From assembly GCA_013180625.2 (NCBI GenBank), contig SNVD02007645.1:223266-287265 (forward strand): DNA of 64,000 nucleotides, written 5' to 3'. The DNA comes from Boswellia sacra (taxonomy: Eukaryota; Streptophyta; Magnoliopsida; Sapindales; Burseraceae). The notes beneath the pieces were generated by a model that made no database searches, was not told the origin of the DNA, and saw nothing but the letters and a program-made list of their open reading frames with translations. The first letter of the stretch is position 1, and the number at the start of each line of letters is the position of its first letter. A program made the position numbers and the translations under genes. Of this stretch, positions 47,982 to 58,357 are shown in pieces.

Positions 47982-48363
47982 ATGGATTTTTTGAAGAAAT
48001 TATCCGCTTTGTTCCTTGCATTGATATGTATCACATGTGTAGCCATATAGCCTGTGTTACGGCTGGTTTTTAGTTGTGCAAGAGATAATCCATCCTGATT
48101 CTCCAAAAGCGACTCACATAACAGCTTTGATTCTGCGGATCCTTTTGGCCATCTTCAGTTTAATTTGTTTTCTTATCTTAGCTTTTATGGCTTTATACAA
48201 GGCCTTGCAGATGTTGAATTCCGGAGACACTTATGGTGACTCCTCTGCTACTTCACAGAATATGGAACTGCCCAGTGGTAAGAAGAAGATTGTGCCTTTG
48301 CCATCAACGTTACCTGCTGATAAGAAAAGTTTACCTAGCTTAGAAATGGTAATTTATGTCTAG
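47982..48363 (+). pseudogene. Small membrane-protein gene, copy A, N-terminal half broken
   Basis: Aligned with copy B at 55890. The N-terminus reads MDFLKKLSALFLALICITC, a signal-anchor-like start, then hits a TAG after CVAI. After a frame change the rest is open from about 48076: a second hydrophobic segment (ALILRILLAIFSLICFLILA), then YKALQMLNSGDTYGDSSATS and a lysine/proline tail ending LEMVIYV at 48363. The intact ancestor would have had two membrane segments and a short hydrophilic C-terminus of about 125 residues in all. I do not recognise the family. The open 3' part could still be translated as a 95-residue protein from the Met at 48076, but that start sits inside the ancestral frame. 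Confidence 0.6.
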
Positions 48364-48552
48364 CTAGCAGCATGGTGTTTCTTATGCTCTCACTTTTTAC
48401 TACGTTGTTATACTATTATTATTCCTTTAATTTCTAAGACCTTTTTTTTTGTTCTACTATTAATAAGATTGACAGGAATATAAATTTTATGATCTTTTGC
48501 ATGCGAACATAGGTAGTAGTGATTCCATGGCCTGGCCTCAATCAATGAAGTT

Positions 48553-48591
<39 letters not shown>

Positions 48592-48594
48592 TGA

Positions 48595-48780
48595 AGATAT
48601 ATTTTAACACAAATTTTTAGTCTTTGATTTTACTAAATATAATAGTTGAGATCAAAATTTAAAAAATTACATTTAATGTTATGAACTTATTAATCACTGT
48701 ATTCATTAAATTATTGAGATTAAGAGTTAGAAATTTGTGTTAAGTTTTGCGTTAAAAAAATTTGTGTCAAAAGATATATT
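48595..48780. mobile_element. MITE of the 'taacacaa' family, copy 1
   Basis: Starts GATATATTTTAACACAAATT and ends AATTTGTGTCAAAAGATATA, so the termini are inverted repeats. Internal text (TTATTAATCACTGTATTCA) matches the two copies at 53823-54211. Non-coding, AT-rich, about 185 bp. Confidence 0.7.
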
Positions 48781-48992
48781 CTATATCTGTTTTAAAGTTG
48801 ACAAGGTGCTATATAATTTGTAAAAGTAAAACATCAAACATGCATGCATATATGTTTAAGTTAGGATTTAAAAATTGGAGTTTTAAATTGCTTAACTTAA
48901 TTAGACTTCCACCATATTGAGCTTTTTAATTTTACAATTTTTTTATTTTAGGCATAGGGCGATGGGTATGGATGTATCCCAACTTTATCTTC

Positions 48993-49031
<39 letters not shown>

Positions 49032-49231
49032 ATTATAACATATATATTGACATTATTCCATTTTGATACCTATGAAAAAACTTTTTGGAATTGGATACTA
49101 AACTTACGAGTTAATGTGAGCTTAACTATGTAGTTATACTTTGTAGAAATAGAATTCTATTTTCCAAAAAATCCTGGCTTATTCTTTGATGGATCTCTAA
49201 CAGAGGACATATTTTTTGTTGAACACACACA

Positions 49232-49269
<38 letters not shown>

Positions 49270-49825
49270 GTTTTCAATTCAGCCGTTGAATGGGATAAAT
49301 AAATAATAAACTAAACACTTACCTGCCAAGGTCATTTCTCCTAGAGTACAAATGATCTTTCTTCTCTAAAGTTTCCCCCTCTTTGATTTTATCTTCCTGC
49401 AACGTAATATTAGTAACTCTTTAACTCTTTTTCTTCCAATTCTTTATCTCAAATCAAGTGAAACATGAATTCATCATTTTCTCCTCATCACCACTCCTCT
49501 CTCCTTTCTTGATTTTATCACCACTCATCTCTCCTAAAGTACAAATCAAGGAAACACGAATTTGTCTTCCTGCTATGTAATATTACCCATCTCTCTTTCT
49601 TGATGTAATACTCATCTCTCCTTCTTTATGTAAGATCTTTTGGTTCCTTTTCTCGGTTATGGTAGAGATAAAATGGGTTTGGTCAATGAACAGGCGAAAG
49701 AAATGAAGTTGTTTTGTGGTTTATGATCTTAATTGTGAAGCTTTTCTGGTTTTGTACTGGCTCTCAGTCTGCCGCACCAAATCAAACTTTTAAGTTTAAG
49801 ATATATTATCTTATCTCCCTGATAA

Positions 49826-49876
<51 letters not shown>

Positions 49877-50004
49877 TCAATGGATTAGATCATTTATATA
49901 GTAACATATATCCTTTAAAAGTACTTCTAGATATTAAAATGGAAAAAAAATTATATATCATTTAATAAATTTTGGCTGATTTGATGCGCTAAACATCACC
50001 GTAT

Positions 50005-50215
50005 CATAAGGAACTACTCTTAAGAATTTTTTTTTTGTTTTAATACAAATTTTTTGTACAAATTGATGTGGTGTGATATGATTAGATAAGTGAATTTAAA
50101 AATTATTATATTAATATTAATGATGTGACAATCATTCAATAATATCACATGAATTTGTATGGATGCATTTGTATTAAAAAGTTTGCATGTATAGCACCAC
50201 TTGTTGCAAATTGTT
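50005..50215. mobile_element. MITE-like element
   Basis: Contains ACAAATTGATGTGGTGTGAT and, inverted, AATATCACATGAATTTGT, giving a long imperfect hairpin around a ~200-bp AT-rich core. The family is uncertain. Confidence 0.45.
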
Positions 50216-53064
50216 TTTTCCAATTTATAATTTTACATAGAGATAGGTGCCAAAATGCAAACCCAATAGTAACTGTGAATATATGTGCGCCAACTTTATC
50301 TTCATAAAATATGATAATTGATTATCATCATGATTCCATTCTAATACCTTCGTAAATCCGGAATTGGATCCCAATTAAATCGACATATATGTGGTTATAT
50401 AGTTTCTAAGTGAGAATACACACACTTCTGAAAGATCCTAGCCAGCTTGCTAATTGCTTTGCTGTTCTGGTGGTTCTTCACTACAGTTTTAATGATTTGA
50501 TGGGTATAATATCCTCTTAACTTTTATAGCTTAAAATTAATGGAAAAATATCTTATATCTCAATCAATTAAACTCCTAGATGGGAGTAAAATTATATTCA
50601 AGAATAAATAAAATTAGAGGATGTATCAGCGCTCTGATAAAATAATTAAAGAATAGATACTAATTCACCTTTCATTGTTTATTAATATTTTTATTATAAT
50701 TTTATTCTCACACGCACACATAGAAAGCAAATACTCATGAAATTAATAGCATTGCTCATTTCCAAGCTACGGTCACATGACATCCATTTGATTTTGATCT
50801 TGGCAATCCTTTTTCTTTGCCTTTTCTAGTAATTTACCTTCAGCTCTCTCTCATTTAAAAATTAAGTCAATAGATCAGAAGTTAATGATCGAGTGATATA
50901 TATAAGAAGTTGGATACAACTTATTGCTGTATATTATTAATTTATTTTAGATCGATTTAGCTGATCATATATAAGTGTCTTTTAGGATCCTCTCAGCACT
51001 TTTTCTGGCCGGCTATAGGTTGAGCTAAATAGATTAAATATTATGATTTTCCTCGTGCACAAATAGGCCGGCCATCAACTTTGCCCAGCATGACATGATA
51101 GAATATTCACTCCGAAACAATTTTATTGAGAAGGTTATCTACAGCGCAAGTTTTAATATTTAATATTGCTATAGGTGAATTGGCATACTAATCTGATTAT
51201 ATCAAGTCTTTTCTTTATGTACAATTTATTCTCTATTTGAAATAACGTTACAAATTAAGCTGACTGTTTTACCACTAATTAATAGACATATTCTTCTTGC
51301 TACAATTAGAATTCCTCATGGTGGACTGCGTTTAATTTGGCAGGCCTTATATACTTTGAATTTTATATGTGTTTAACTGTTTTCATAATTATCAAAATTA
51401 TAAACTTCTTGTTTTAGATAAAATTTGTTTTCCCTCTTTCATGTCGTTAAACGGAAATTTTCAAGACTGAGGCCAAAGTGGCCATGGTCATTATATTATT
51501 TCAAAATACAAAAATGCTTTGTAGACAATTTGAAAATATATAGCATGTCAGGAATAAGAATTAGCCTTATTAATAATTATTATTTTTTCTCTATTGGAAT
51601 TTTCAAAAATATTATTATTTGAACTTGTCCCTCATCTCGATTAAGTTTCTAGGTCAGGCTCTTCAATCACAAAAACAACGCCAAGATCAAAAATCCATTC
51701 GATCAATCTTGGAAACTGTACGAATTCTTTTGACTTCGTGACATGAAACGTGAAAATCAAAATCACTTTCGTGTTATATTTTAATGAATTCTTTTGTGTT
51801 TTATGTTACCTGAAATTAATTGTTTTGTGACAAGGTAGCTTGATTTGTACTTGTGCAGCTATACCTATACGTTTGATGTTGTTCTATGATGATGGCTAAG
51901 AGTTTGTACATGCAGAAAAAAGTTTAATGTGGATTTCATCTTTATGTAATGTTTTGTATTCAAATTGGTTTGTATAATGTGATGTGATTTTTATAGAAGT
52001 TTGGTGTGATATGATTACCATGTTTCATGAGGATAACTTCGAGTAATTAATATTTTTCTTATGGTTAGAAACTTACCGAATAAGAAAGGAATGCGAGCCT
52101 CTGTGTTTGTGAGAAGGAACAGTCTGTTGAAGCTAGGTTTTCTTTGTTATTCAAGTCATGAACATATTGACACAACTTTTATTTGGTGTAGAATTTGCGC
52201 GATGAATATGCATGAGGATTGTGGGAGCGTCTGCCGATGAAAGTTTTCCTATTAGCAATCCAGGGTCATGGACGCGTTTGGCAAAACCGGCCTGAGCACA
52301 CATGGTTATGATCAATGTTCAGTGACATGTTAAAGAAGGTATATATAGTAGACCAGAGTCTAGAGTAGATATTTTTATGGTATATTTACTTGACAACCTT
52401 TTTTTTCCTTTTAAATGGAAACAAGTAAATAAATTCAAGAGCTAAGCACTAGCATAAACTTAAAAAAAAAAAAAATCGTTTGAGACTGCTTTATATATAT
52501 TTGTATATAGTTTTTTTTACCAATTTTACTGCTTTTGTTTTTTAGGTAACAGAGAGAATAAAACTATTACAGCCAAAAAGCTCTATCCGAAGGATGTAAA
52601 TATTAAAAGTGAGGTAAAAGCTGGAAGGCACCTATTGGTGGAAAAAAAAAAAAATCCCAACTTTTAGATGAAACTCGCCTCAAACTTTTGTAAAAAAAAT
52701 CTCCACTTTTTTATCCAAAAAACCGGGTGCATCTGCATGCCATACACCGTGTACCGTAAATAAACCTTAAAACTTGCTGTTATATATGAAGATTAAAGCT
52801 CACGTCTTTATATCTCAAACTTTATGAGATGACGGCAAATTCTTTTCTAGCTTGAACTTTTGTAAAATCGTGAAACACCGTTATTTATAGAAAATTCCAA
52901 AATATAATTGTTATGCGAAGAAAACCAAAATTTTGTTTTGTGTAAAACCAAAATTCCACTTTGGATCTGGAAAAGAGGCACAAATTTAAGTTTTGGTATT
53001 TTGAAGACAAAATTCCGATTTGACAAAATTGGAAATTTCATTTTGCCTAAACTAGAGGTTTGAT

Positions 53065-53820
53065 TTTAAACAAATCCAAAATTAGAACTTTTGCTCCAAT
53101 TTTAAATTGGATTTTCATTGTCCAAGCAAATGGTATCCTATCAGCATGAAAAATGGAAATGGAATTTTTGCTTCTACTATAAACATTTTGTTAGGATTTG
53201 TGGCTTGTTTCTTTATTCGGGTTGACTTCTACCTAAGCTAGGAAAAGTAAAAAGAATAGAAAATTAAAGTTGTTAAATAAATGGGAGTCCTAATACTATT
53301 AGGAATAGACGATTTACACATAAGAATCAAACATGTAGACATCAAGCTGCATTTTATCAGGTATGTCATGCTGAAAGGAAGGTTTCAGTAGCTAAAATTC
53401 ATACCAAAAGAAATCGTGCAGGTATCATCACTAAACTCGTTACGAGTGTCAAGTTCAACACTTGCTTGGATTTGATACGAGTAATGGATTGACCGTTTTA
53501 GCTTGAAGGTGGATGTGGCTAGAATCTATTATAATGGTTTATAGTTATGGAACACAAGCTTGATCCAAGATGGAGATTTGTAAGTCTGTGACTCAACTTG
53601 TGAAGTGTAGGTAGAAAAGTGGCACAGGCACATAGTTGGAGCTGCGCCGGAGTGCCAGATGCTGTGTCAGACATGTAATGACAGAAGCTTGGCGTTGTCA
53701 TGCAAGGAGTATTGCGCAGGAGTGTAACATTGGCACTGGAGTGCAGATTAGTCTGTGTAGGGGAGCAGATTTTGGGTTTGCGGATGCATCTGGACAAAGA
53801 CTTCGCACTGGAGTGTGCAT
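53065..53820. other. Intergenic within copy B
   Basis: No gene. 53620-53830 is less AT-rich, with 'ggagtg(c/t)' text repeated four times and frames open on both strands (53519-53797 minus, 53636-53830 plus) but no recognisable protein. Confidence 0.45.
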
Positions 53821-53822
53821 AC

Positions 53823-54019
53823 TGTGTTAAAATTTTTTATACAATTTGTTGACACAAATTTATAGCCATTGATCACACAAAATTCAATGGTTGAAATTGA
53901 AAGTCAACAAGATGAATTTAATGCTGCCAACTCATCAATCATTTTAACCATTGGATTTTATAGATCAATTACTAGAAAATTGTGTCTAGTATTGTGTCAA
54001 AAGTCTTGTGTTAAAATAT
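53823..54019. mobile_element. MITE of the 'taacacaa' family, copy 2
   Basis: Shares TAGCCATTGAT, CACAAAATTCAATGGTTGA, GATTGAAAGTCAA and CATTGGATTTTATAGATCAA with the next element. It ends TTGTGTCAAAAGTCTTGTGT. Confidence 0.75.
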
Positions 54020-54032
54020 ATATATGGGAAGT

Positions 54033-54211
54033 GATATTTTAACACAAGACTTTTGACGCAATTCTCTAGCCATTGATCTCACAAAATTCAATAGTTGAGA
54101 TTGAAAGTCAATAAGATAAATTCATATGCTATCAACTCATTAATCATCTCAGCCATTGGATTTTATAGATCAATGGCTACAAAATTGTGTCTAGTCTTAT
54201 GTCAAAATATC
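54033..54211. mobile_element. MITE of the 'taacacaa' family, copy 3
   Basis: Starts GATATTTTAACACAAGAC and ends GTCTTATGTCAAAATATC, a terminal inverted repeat of 18 bp with two mismatches. It lies 13 bases from copy 2, in the same orientation. Confidence 0.8.
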
Positions 54212-54217
54212 TCCTCT

Positions 54218-54220
<3 letters not shown>

Positions 54221-54249
<29 letters not shown>
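54221..54249. repeat. (CA)n microsatellite at MULE left flank
   Basis: Uninterrupted CA run. A shorter CA/TA run also follows the MULE at 55806-55824, so the element probably inserted into a microsatellite. Confidence 0.95.
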
Positions 54250-54251
<2 letters not shown>

Positions 54252-55802
54252 GAATAATATCATAAACCACCCCTGAAGTTTAGCCAATTATCATGCGGAA
54301 AGCCTCTTATGCAAATATATCAGCGCAGTCCTTAACGTTTGCATTTAAACTTCATCCAAGTCCAGTTAACAGATTTCGTTTGTGTAGAAACTGAGAAAAA
54401 AAATTAAAAACACCATTTTGCCCTTACTTTTATAACCTTTCTTCTTTATTTTTTTTGGCAACTGAAAATCCAATCCTTTTTCACACCTATAGCTACCTCT
54501 CTCACCCTAACCTCTCAATCTCAAAACATAACCTCCCTATCCTTCACAATATGTATCTTGATAGGGAACCTAGCCTCTTTTCAGGGCTTCACTACATCAA
54601 CAAGCTTCGTAGCAGTAAACACTTCAAAATCTTCCACCATATGCTGGCACTACTGCTCTTTGTTCCTCCAATTCAGGCTAGCGTGGTTTGTGTTGTAGAG
54701 CACGGAGGTCAACAACCATGCCGAGCTTGCGGCCCACGAGGGTGGTGGAAATAGGTGTGGAGGCGGATGCGGTGGATAGGGTGGTGGATATTGATGGTGG
54801 GAAGGTGGGGTTGATCAGAATCAAGTGGGTTTTATCTACTGCTTCTTGTTACTTTCATCTGGGTTGGCGTGGTTTGCATCGTAGAGCATGAAGGTTGAAG
54901 ACCATGCCAAGCTTGCAACCTCTGAGGGTGGTCGGGGCAGTTTTGGAGGCAAAGGTAGTGGAGAAGGTGGTGGATATTGATGGTAGGAAGGTAGGGTTGA
55001 TCAGAATCGGGTGGGGTTTTGTTGACGATTCATAATTTTTTTTTTTGTTTTGAGAAAAATGGAGAAGAAATTAAAGAGATTTTAAGGGTTATTGAGTTGC
55101 ATTGAAGATGTTTGATTTAGTGCTTCATTGAAATTGATTTAGGTTCGTGATTGATTCAGAAATCATAGTGGCTGGCTATTGGTTCTTTATAAAATTTCAG
55201 TTTGAGAATTTTTTTTAATCTTTATTTTTGTTGTTTCATTTCAATACATAGTCTCTATGAATGTTTTTTTAGGTTGAGAAATTTTTAAAGAAGTTACTGA
55301 GGAGAAAGAAAAGCATGCCAGTTTTGGGTATTAGAGTTTTTGCATAATTTTTTTAAACATAATTGTTAAAATAATCTGGATTTAATTTTGAATATTTGAT
55401 CATTTTTTTTAATAGCTTTGTGATTGAGTTGAGATTGTGGGTGTTGATGGTGGAGGAAAATTCGGTGCTATCATGGTGGAGTCTTATGACGTATATTTTT
55501 TTATTTAAATGAATTTGATGGTGGTGATATTGGCTATGGTAGTTATGGATGATGATGCTTGTGTGATATGAAATGAAGATTTTATAAGAGAAAATTCAAG
55601 GGTTAGTTTTACGTTTACTGATATGAAATTATGTCATTTTACTAAAATACCCCAAAACATCAATTTGGACGCTAACGGAATTCGTTGGCTGGACCTGGAT
55701 GAAGCTTAAACGCAAACGTTAGGGACCGTATTAATATATTTGTATAAGGGACTTTCCGCATAATAATTAACTAAATTTTAAGGGTGGTTTATGATATTAT
55801 CC
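54252..55802. mobile_element. Non-autonomous MULE-like element with long TIRs
   Basis: About 1.55 kb, bounded by inverted repeats of roughly 130 bp (54254-54383 and 55668-55801). The outer end reads ATAATATCATAAACCACCC, and inner matches include ATTATGCGGAAAG and AACGTTTGC.TTTAA. The terminal text is one often seen at the ends of plant Mutator-like elements. The target duplication is obscured by the CA microsatellite. No transposase is present. Inside, a ~187-bp segment (from 54677) is duplicated in tandem (from 54864), with GTGGTGGATATTGATGGT in both, and short frames such as 54455-54754 are not conserved between the two. Confidence 0.8.
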
Positions 55803-55889
55803 CCCAACACACACACATATATATCTTATGATGGTCGCATAGATTCGCATAGATTTTTGTAGCAATATTCTTAAATCGGCAATCTACAT

Positions 55890-56198
55890 ATGGAGATTTT
55901 GAAGAAATTAATGTCATGATCAACTTTGTTCTTTGCATTGATATCTATCACATGCGCAGGCATAGCATGTTTTTTGGTCTGGTCAGTTGTCAACGAGATA
56001 ATGCATCTTGAATCTCACGACCTGACTCACATAGTTGCTTTGGTTCTCGTGATCATTTTGGTCATCTTAAGTTTAATTTGTGTTCTTATCTTAGCTTATA
56101 TGACTTTATTCAAGGCCTTGCAAATGTGCATGAATTACGGAGACACTCATGGTGACTGCTCTGCTGCTTCACAGAATAAGGAACTTCCCACTAGCTAG
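55890..56198 (+). pseudogene. Small membrane-protein gene, copy B, truncated C-terminus
   Basis: From ATG 55890 the frame reads MEILKKLMS and then TGA. It continues in the same phase with STLFFALISITCAGIACFLV, a hydrophobic segment, then a second segment (VALVLVIILVILSLICVLIL), then YMTLFKALQMCMNYGDTHGD and a stop at 56198. Downstream, 56199-56290 still matches the copy A tail (ATTGTGCCTTTGCCA) in another frame, so the stop comes from a small indel. From the Met at 55926 a 90-residue two-segment protein could be made. No family is recognised. Confidence 0.6.
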
Positions 56199-56291
56199 TA
56201 AAAAGATAATTGTGCCTTTGCCACCAAATTTATCTGCTCATTAGAACACTTTACCCAGCGTAGAAATAATCATTTGTGTCTAGCAAGCGGG

Positions 56292-56440
56292 GACTACAAG
56301 AAATTTTTTAATATTTGACACATCAATTTTAACTTATTTGAGGGTTTTATAAATATGCAGTCAAATATTACGTAGCCTCATAAAGTCAACCCACATTTTT
56401 ACTTATTTGACACCATCTTATTTTAACTTATTTACAAAAT
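56292..56440 (+). mobile_element. CACTA-like terminal remnant
   Basis: GACTACAAGAAATTTTTTAA differs at its first base from the CACTACAAGAAA end of plant CACTA (En/Spm) transposons. Two diverged direct repeats of 'atttgacac.atc.attttaacttattt' follow within 120 bases, as CACTA subterminal regions have. No opposite end was found in the window. Confidence 0.45.
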
Positions 56441-56449
56441 TGCCATTCT

Positions 56450-58357
56450 ATATATATATATATCCCCTTTCCCTTTTCGTTGTCATTGTTCCCTCCTCTT
56501 TTTTCTCCAGCCCGCTTTTTCCTTCACATTGTTCCCTCTTCTTTTTTGCTCCAGCCCGCTTTTTCCTTCATCGTTCCTATATCAGTCACAGAACGCAATG
56601 CCTCCTCATCAGATTCAACTACAAATCTATTACTTTAGGTCACCAAAAATCAGTTGGTTGAAGATCGTCTCAGATCTGAAGCAAATCTCTCACTTTCAGT
56701 CACCACAAAAGCTTTTGGTTGAAGGTCATCTTAGCTCTTAACTTCGTTAATGGTACTTTCTCTAATCTGAAATCTCACTTTCTCATTTTTCCTATTTTGT
56801 CGAAGGAACCCTTTGATTTGATTGGAAATTAGTCAAAATCTTGAATGGAAAGCTCACTTTGCTATGAACTTTTATAACCGTTGCAAATCTGCTAGATGTG
56901 GCATCATATAAATCGAAATTAAAAAAATAAAAGAGGAATTAGTTAACTATATTTTTTTGGCTGAAATTAAAAAAAAATAAAAAGAAGAGAATAAAGAAAT
57001 TTCAGATCTGAGATGGTAGTGGTGTCTAGTAGATTTCTTAGGATAGATATTATAAAGAAATTGTTTTGCTTGAGAGAGGAAGGGATTCTATGTAATCTAT
57101 TTTCTCTTATAATTATTTGATAGCGTATACTTTAAATGAAAGCTTCAAAATTTGAGACTATGAGGAAGAAGCTTGAGGTTTCCCAATTGTGAGTCCCTCC
57201 TCACTTTCTTGCTCTTTCATTTCCAACTTACTTGACCTTGCTAGTTTGATTTTCGATTGGTTGATGATTCTTAATCGTTGCTTCAGTTGATAGGGTTTTC
57301 ATTTGCGGTTTTTTTCTGACTTCATTATTTGATTTGTTTTGTTGCTTTGGTTGTGATATTTACGGAAATTGGGTGCATCTGATCTGGGTCATGTTGTGAC
57401 CTTAACTTGGGGCTTGCTAATTGGCGGTTTTGTTGCAATTTGGATATCTAGTAGATCTTGGTTGATGGGTGTATAATTTCTGAGGGATTTGTGTTGATTT
57501 ATGCTATGGTTGTTTCTATCATAAGGCAATTGCAGTGCGTGGGGGTTAAATTTGTTGGTTTTGATTTGTAGGGGCTTTGAATTTTCTGGGTTTACGATTG
57601 GTGATTGAATCTGTACGCTTTTTAGTGTTTTTGACAAGTAATTGAATTTCTGGTGTTGTATGTTTTCAGCTTTGAGTTTTCTTGATTTATGATCGAAAAT
57701 TGGAAGTTTTTTTTTTTAATCGTGGATTTGATATGTCCAAAACTTTACATAGACGACTTTTTTATCTTTCCCTTCCGCTTCATCAACTACTTTGTCGATT
57801 TAAAGAACTAACAATTAATAATTTTTGTTTCTTTTATAAAAATGTGTCTAAGAAATCTGTTGACTTAAAGAAGCTTGATATTATGCTAAATATTTTTTTT
57901 CTTATTTGAGTCACTTTGTTTTATAAATCTAGATGGTTGGTTATTTATCCAAAGTTGTTGGGAATAGATAATCGAAAAACAAAATCTTAGAAGAGAATCA
58001 CTGTTAGTTGCAAATTTAATTTGATGGTTTAACAAAGACAAAATGTGATTGCTGGTTTGGTTTGAACTTACCTCCAGTACCTCCGAAAATATAGAGGACA
58101 ATGATTGAAAAGCACCGTAACATGAAATAAATGGTTTTAAAATTACAAGGAAAATGTCTATAACATAGATACTATTCACACTAAGATCCTGAAAATATTC
58201 AATATGGTGCTATCTGCTTGTGATATCTGAGAACTGATATATTAGCAGAAAGGAACTTGCTAATATTCAGTGTTTATTCCTTAGGATCTTTGCAAATTGT
58301 CTTCAATTGAGATTTAATAATCTTGATTCTTTTTAGACTAAATCGTAACTTTTGCAG
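56450..58357. other. Unassigned stretch upstream of coding exons
   Basis: Pyrimidine-rich text near 56460-56580 repeats GTTCCCTC(C/T)TCTTTTTT and CCAGCCCGCTTTTTCCTTCA twice. Another repeat, 'tcag(t)caccaaaa', with TTGGTTGAAG, occurs at 56640 and 56700. This might be the promoter, leader and first introns of the gene below, but no exon with coding support was found. Confidence 0.35.

Larger units (their letters stand above)
43200..48365 (+). repeat. Tandem duplication, copy A
   Basis: Copy A includes the CCCCPC gene tail, its 3' flank, 45540-46200, and the small membrane-protein pseudogene. Matching blocks in copy B (51655-56290), in the same order and orientation, include TATTTTTATGGTAT (45617 and 52371), TAGCAATCCAGGG (45547 and 52254), TGGTATTTTGAAGA (46120 and 52995) and the membrane-protein gene. 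Copy A has a ~1.5 kb extra block (about 43990-45480) holding a LINE tail. Confidence 0.8.
48364..51654. other. Intergenic between duplication copies
   Basis: AT-rich, no gene. Long AT dinucleotide runs lie at about 48556-48583, 48997-49024, 49238-49266 and 49829-49873. Pyrimidine-rich short repeats of 'cacc actc(a/c)tctctcct' lie at 49480-49620. MITE-like elements are at 48595-48780 and 50005-50205. Confidence 0.6.
51655..56290 (+). repeat. Tandem duplication, copy B
   Basis: Begins with CAATCACAAAAACAACGCCA, matching the last codons of the CCCCPC gene, then the same 3' flank (ACTGTACGAATT; CATGAAA.GTGAAAATCAAA), and ends past the second membrane-protein gene. The main coding part of the CCCCPC gene is absent, so the left break fell inside its final codons. 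Insertions unique to this copy include a MITE pair and the MULE. Confidence 0.78.

Noticed and set aside
49480..49620. Short spaced repeats that could suggest a CRISPR-like array
   Set aside because: The units are pyrimidine-rich, irregular and of unequal spacing, and the organism is a plant.
54455..54754. 99-codon frame inside the MULE
   Set aside because: It is not kept in the tandem copy of the same segment, and the composition is low in conserved features.
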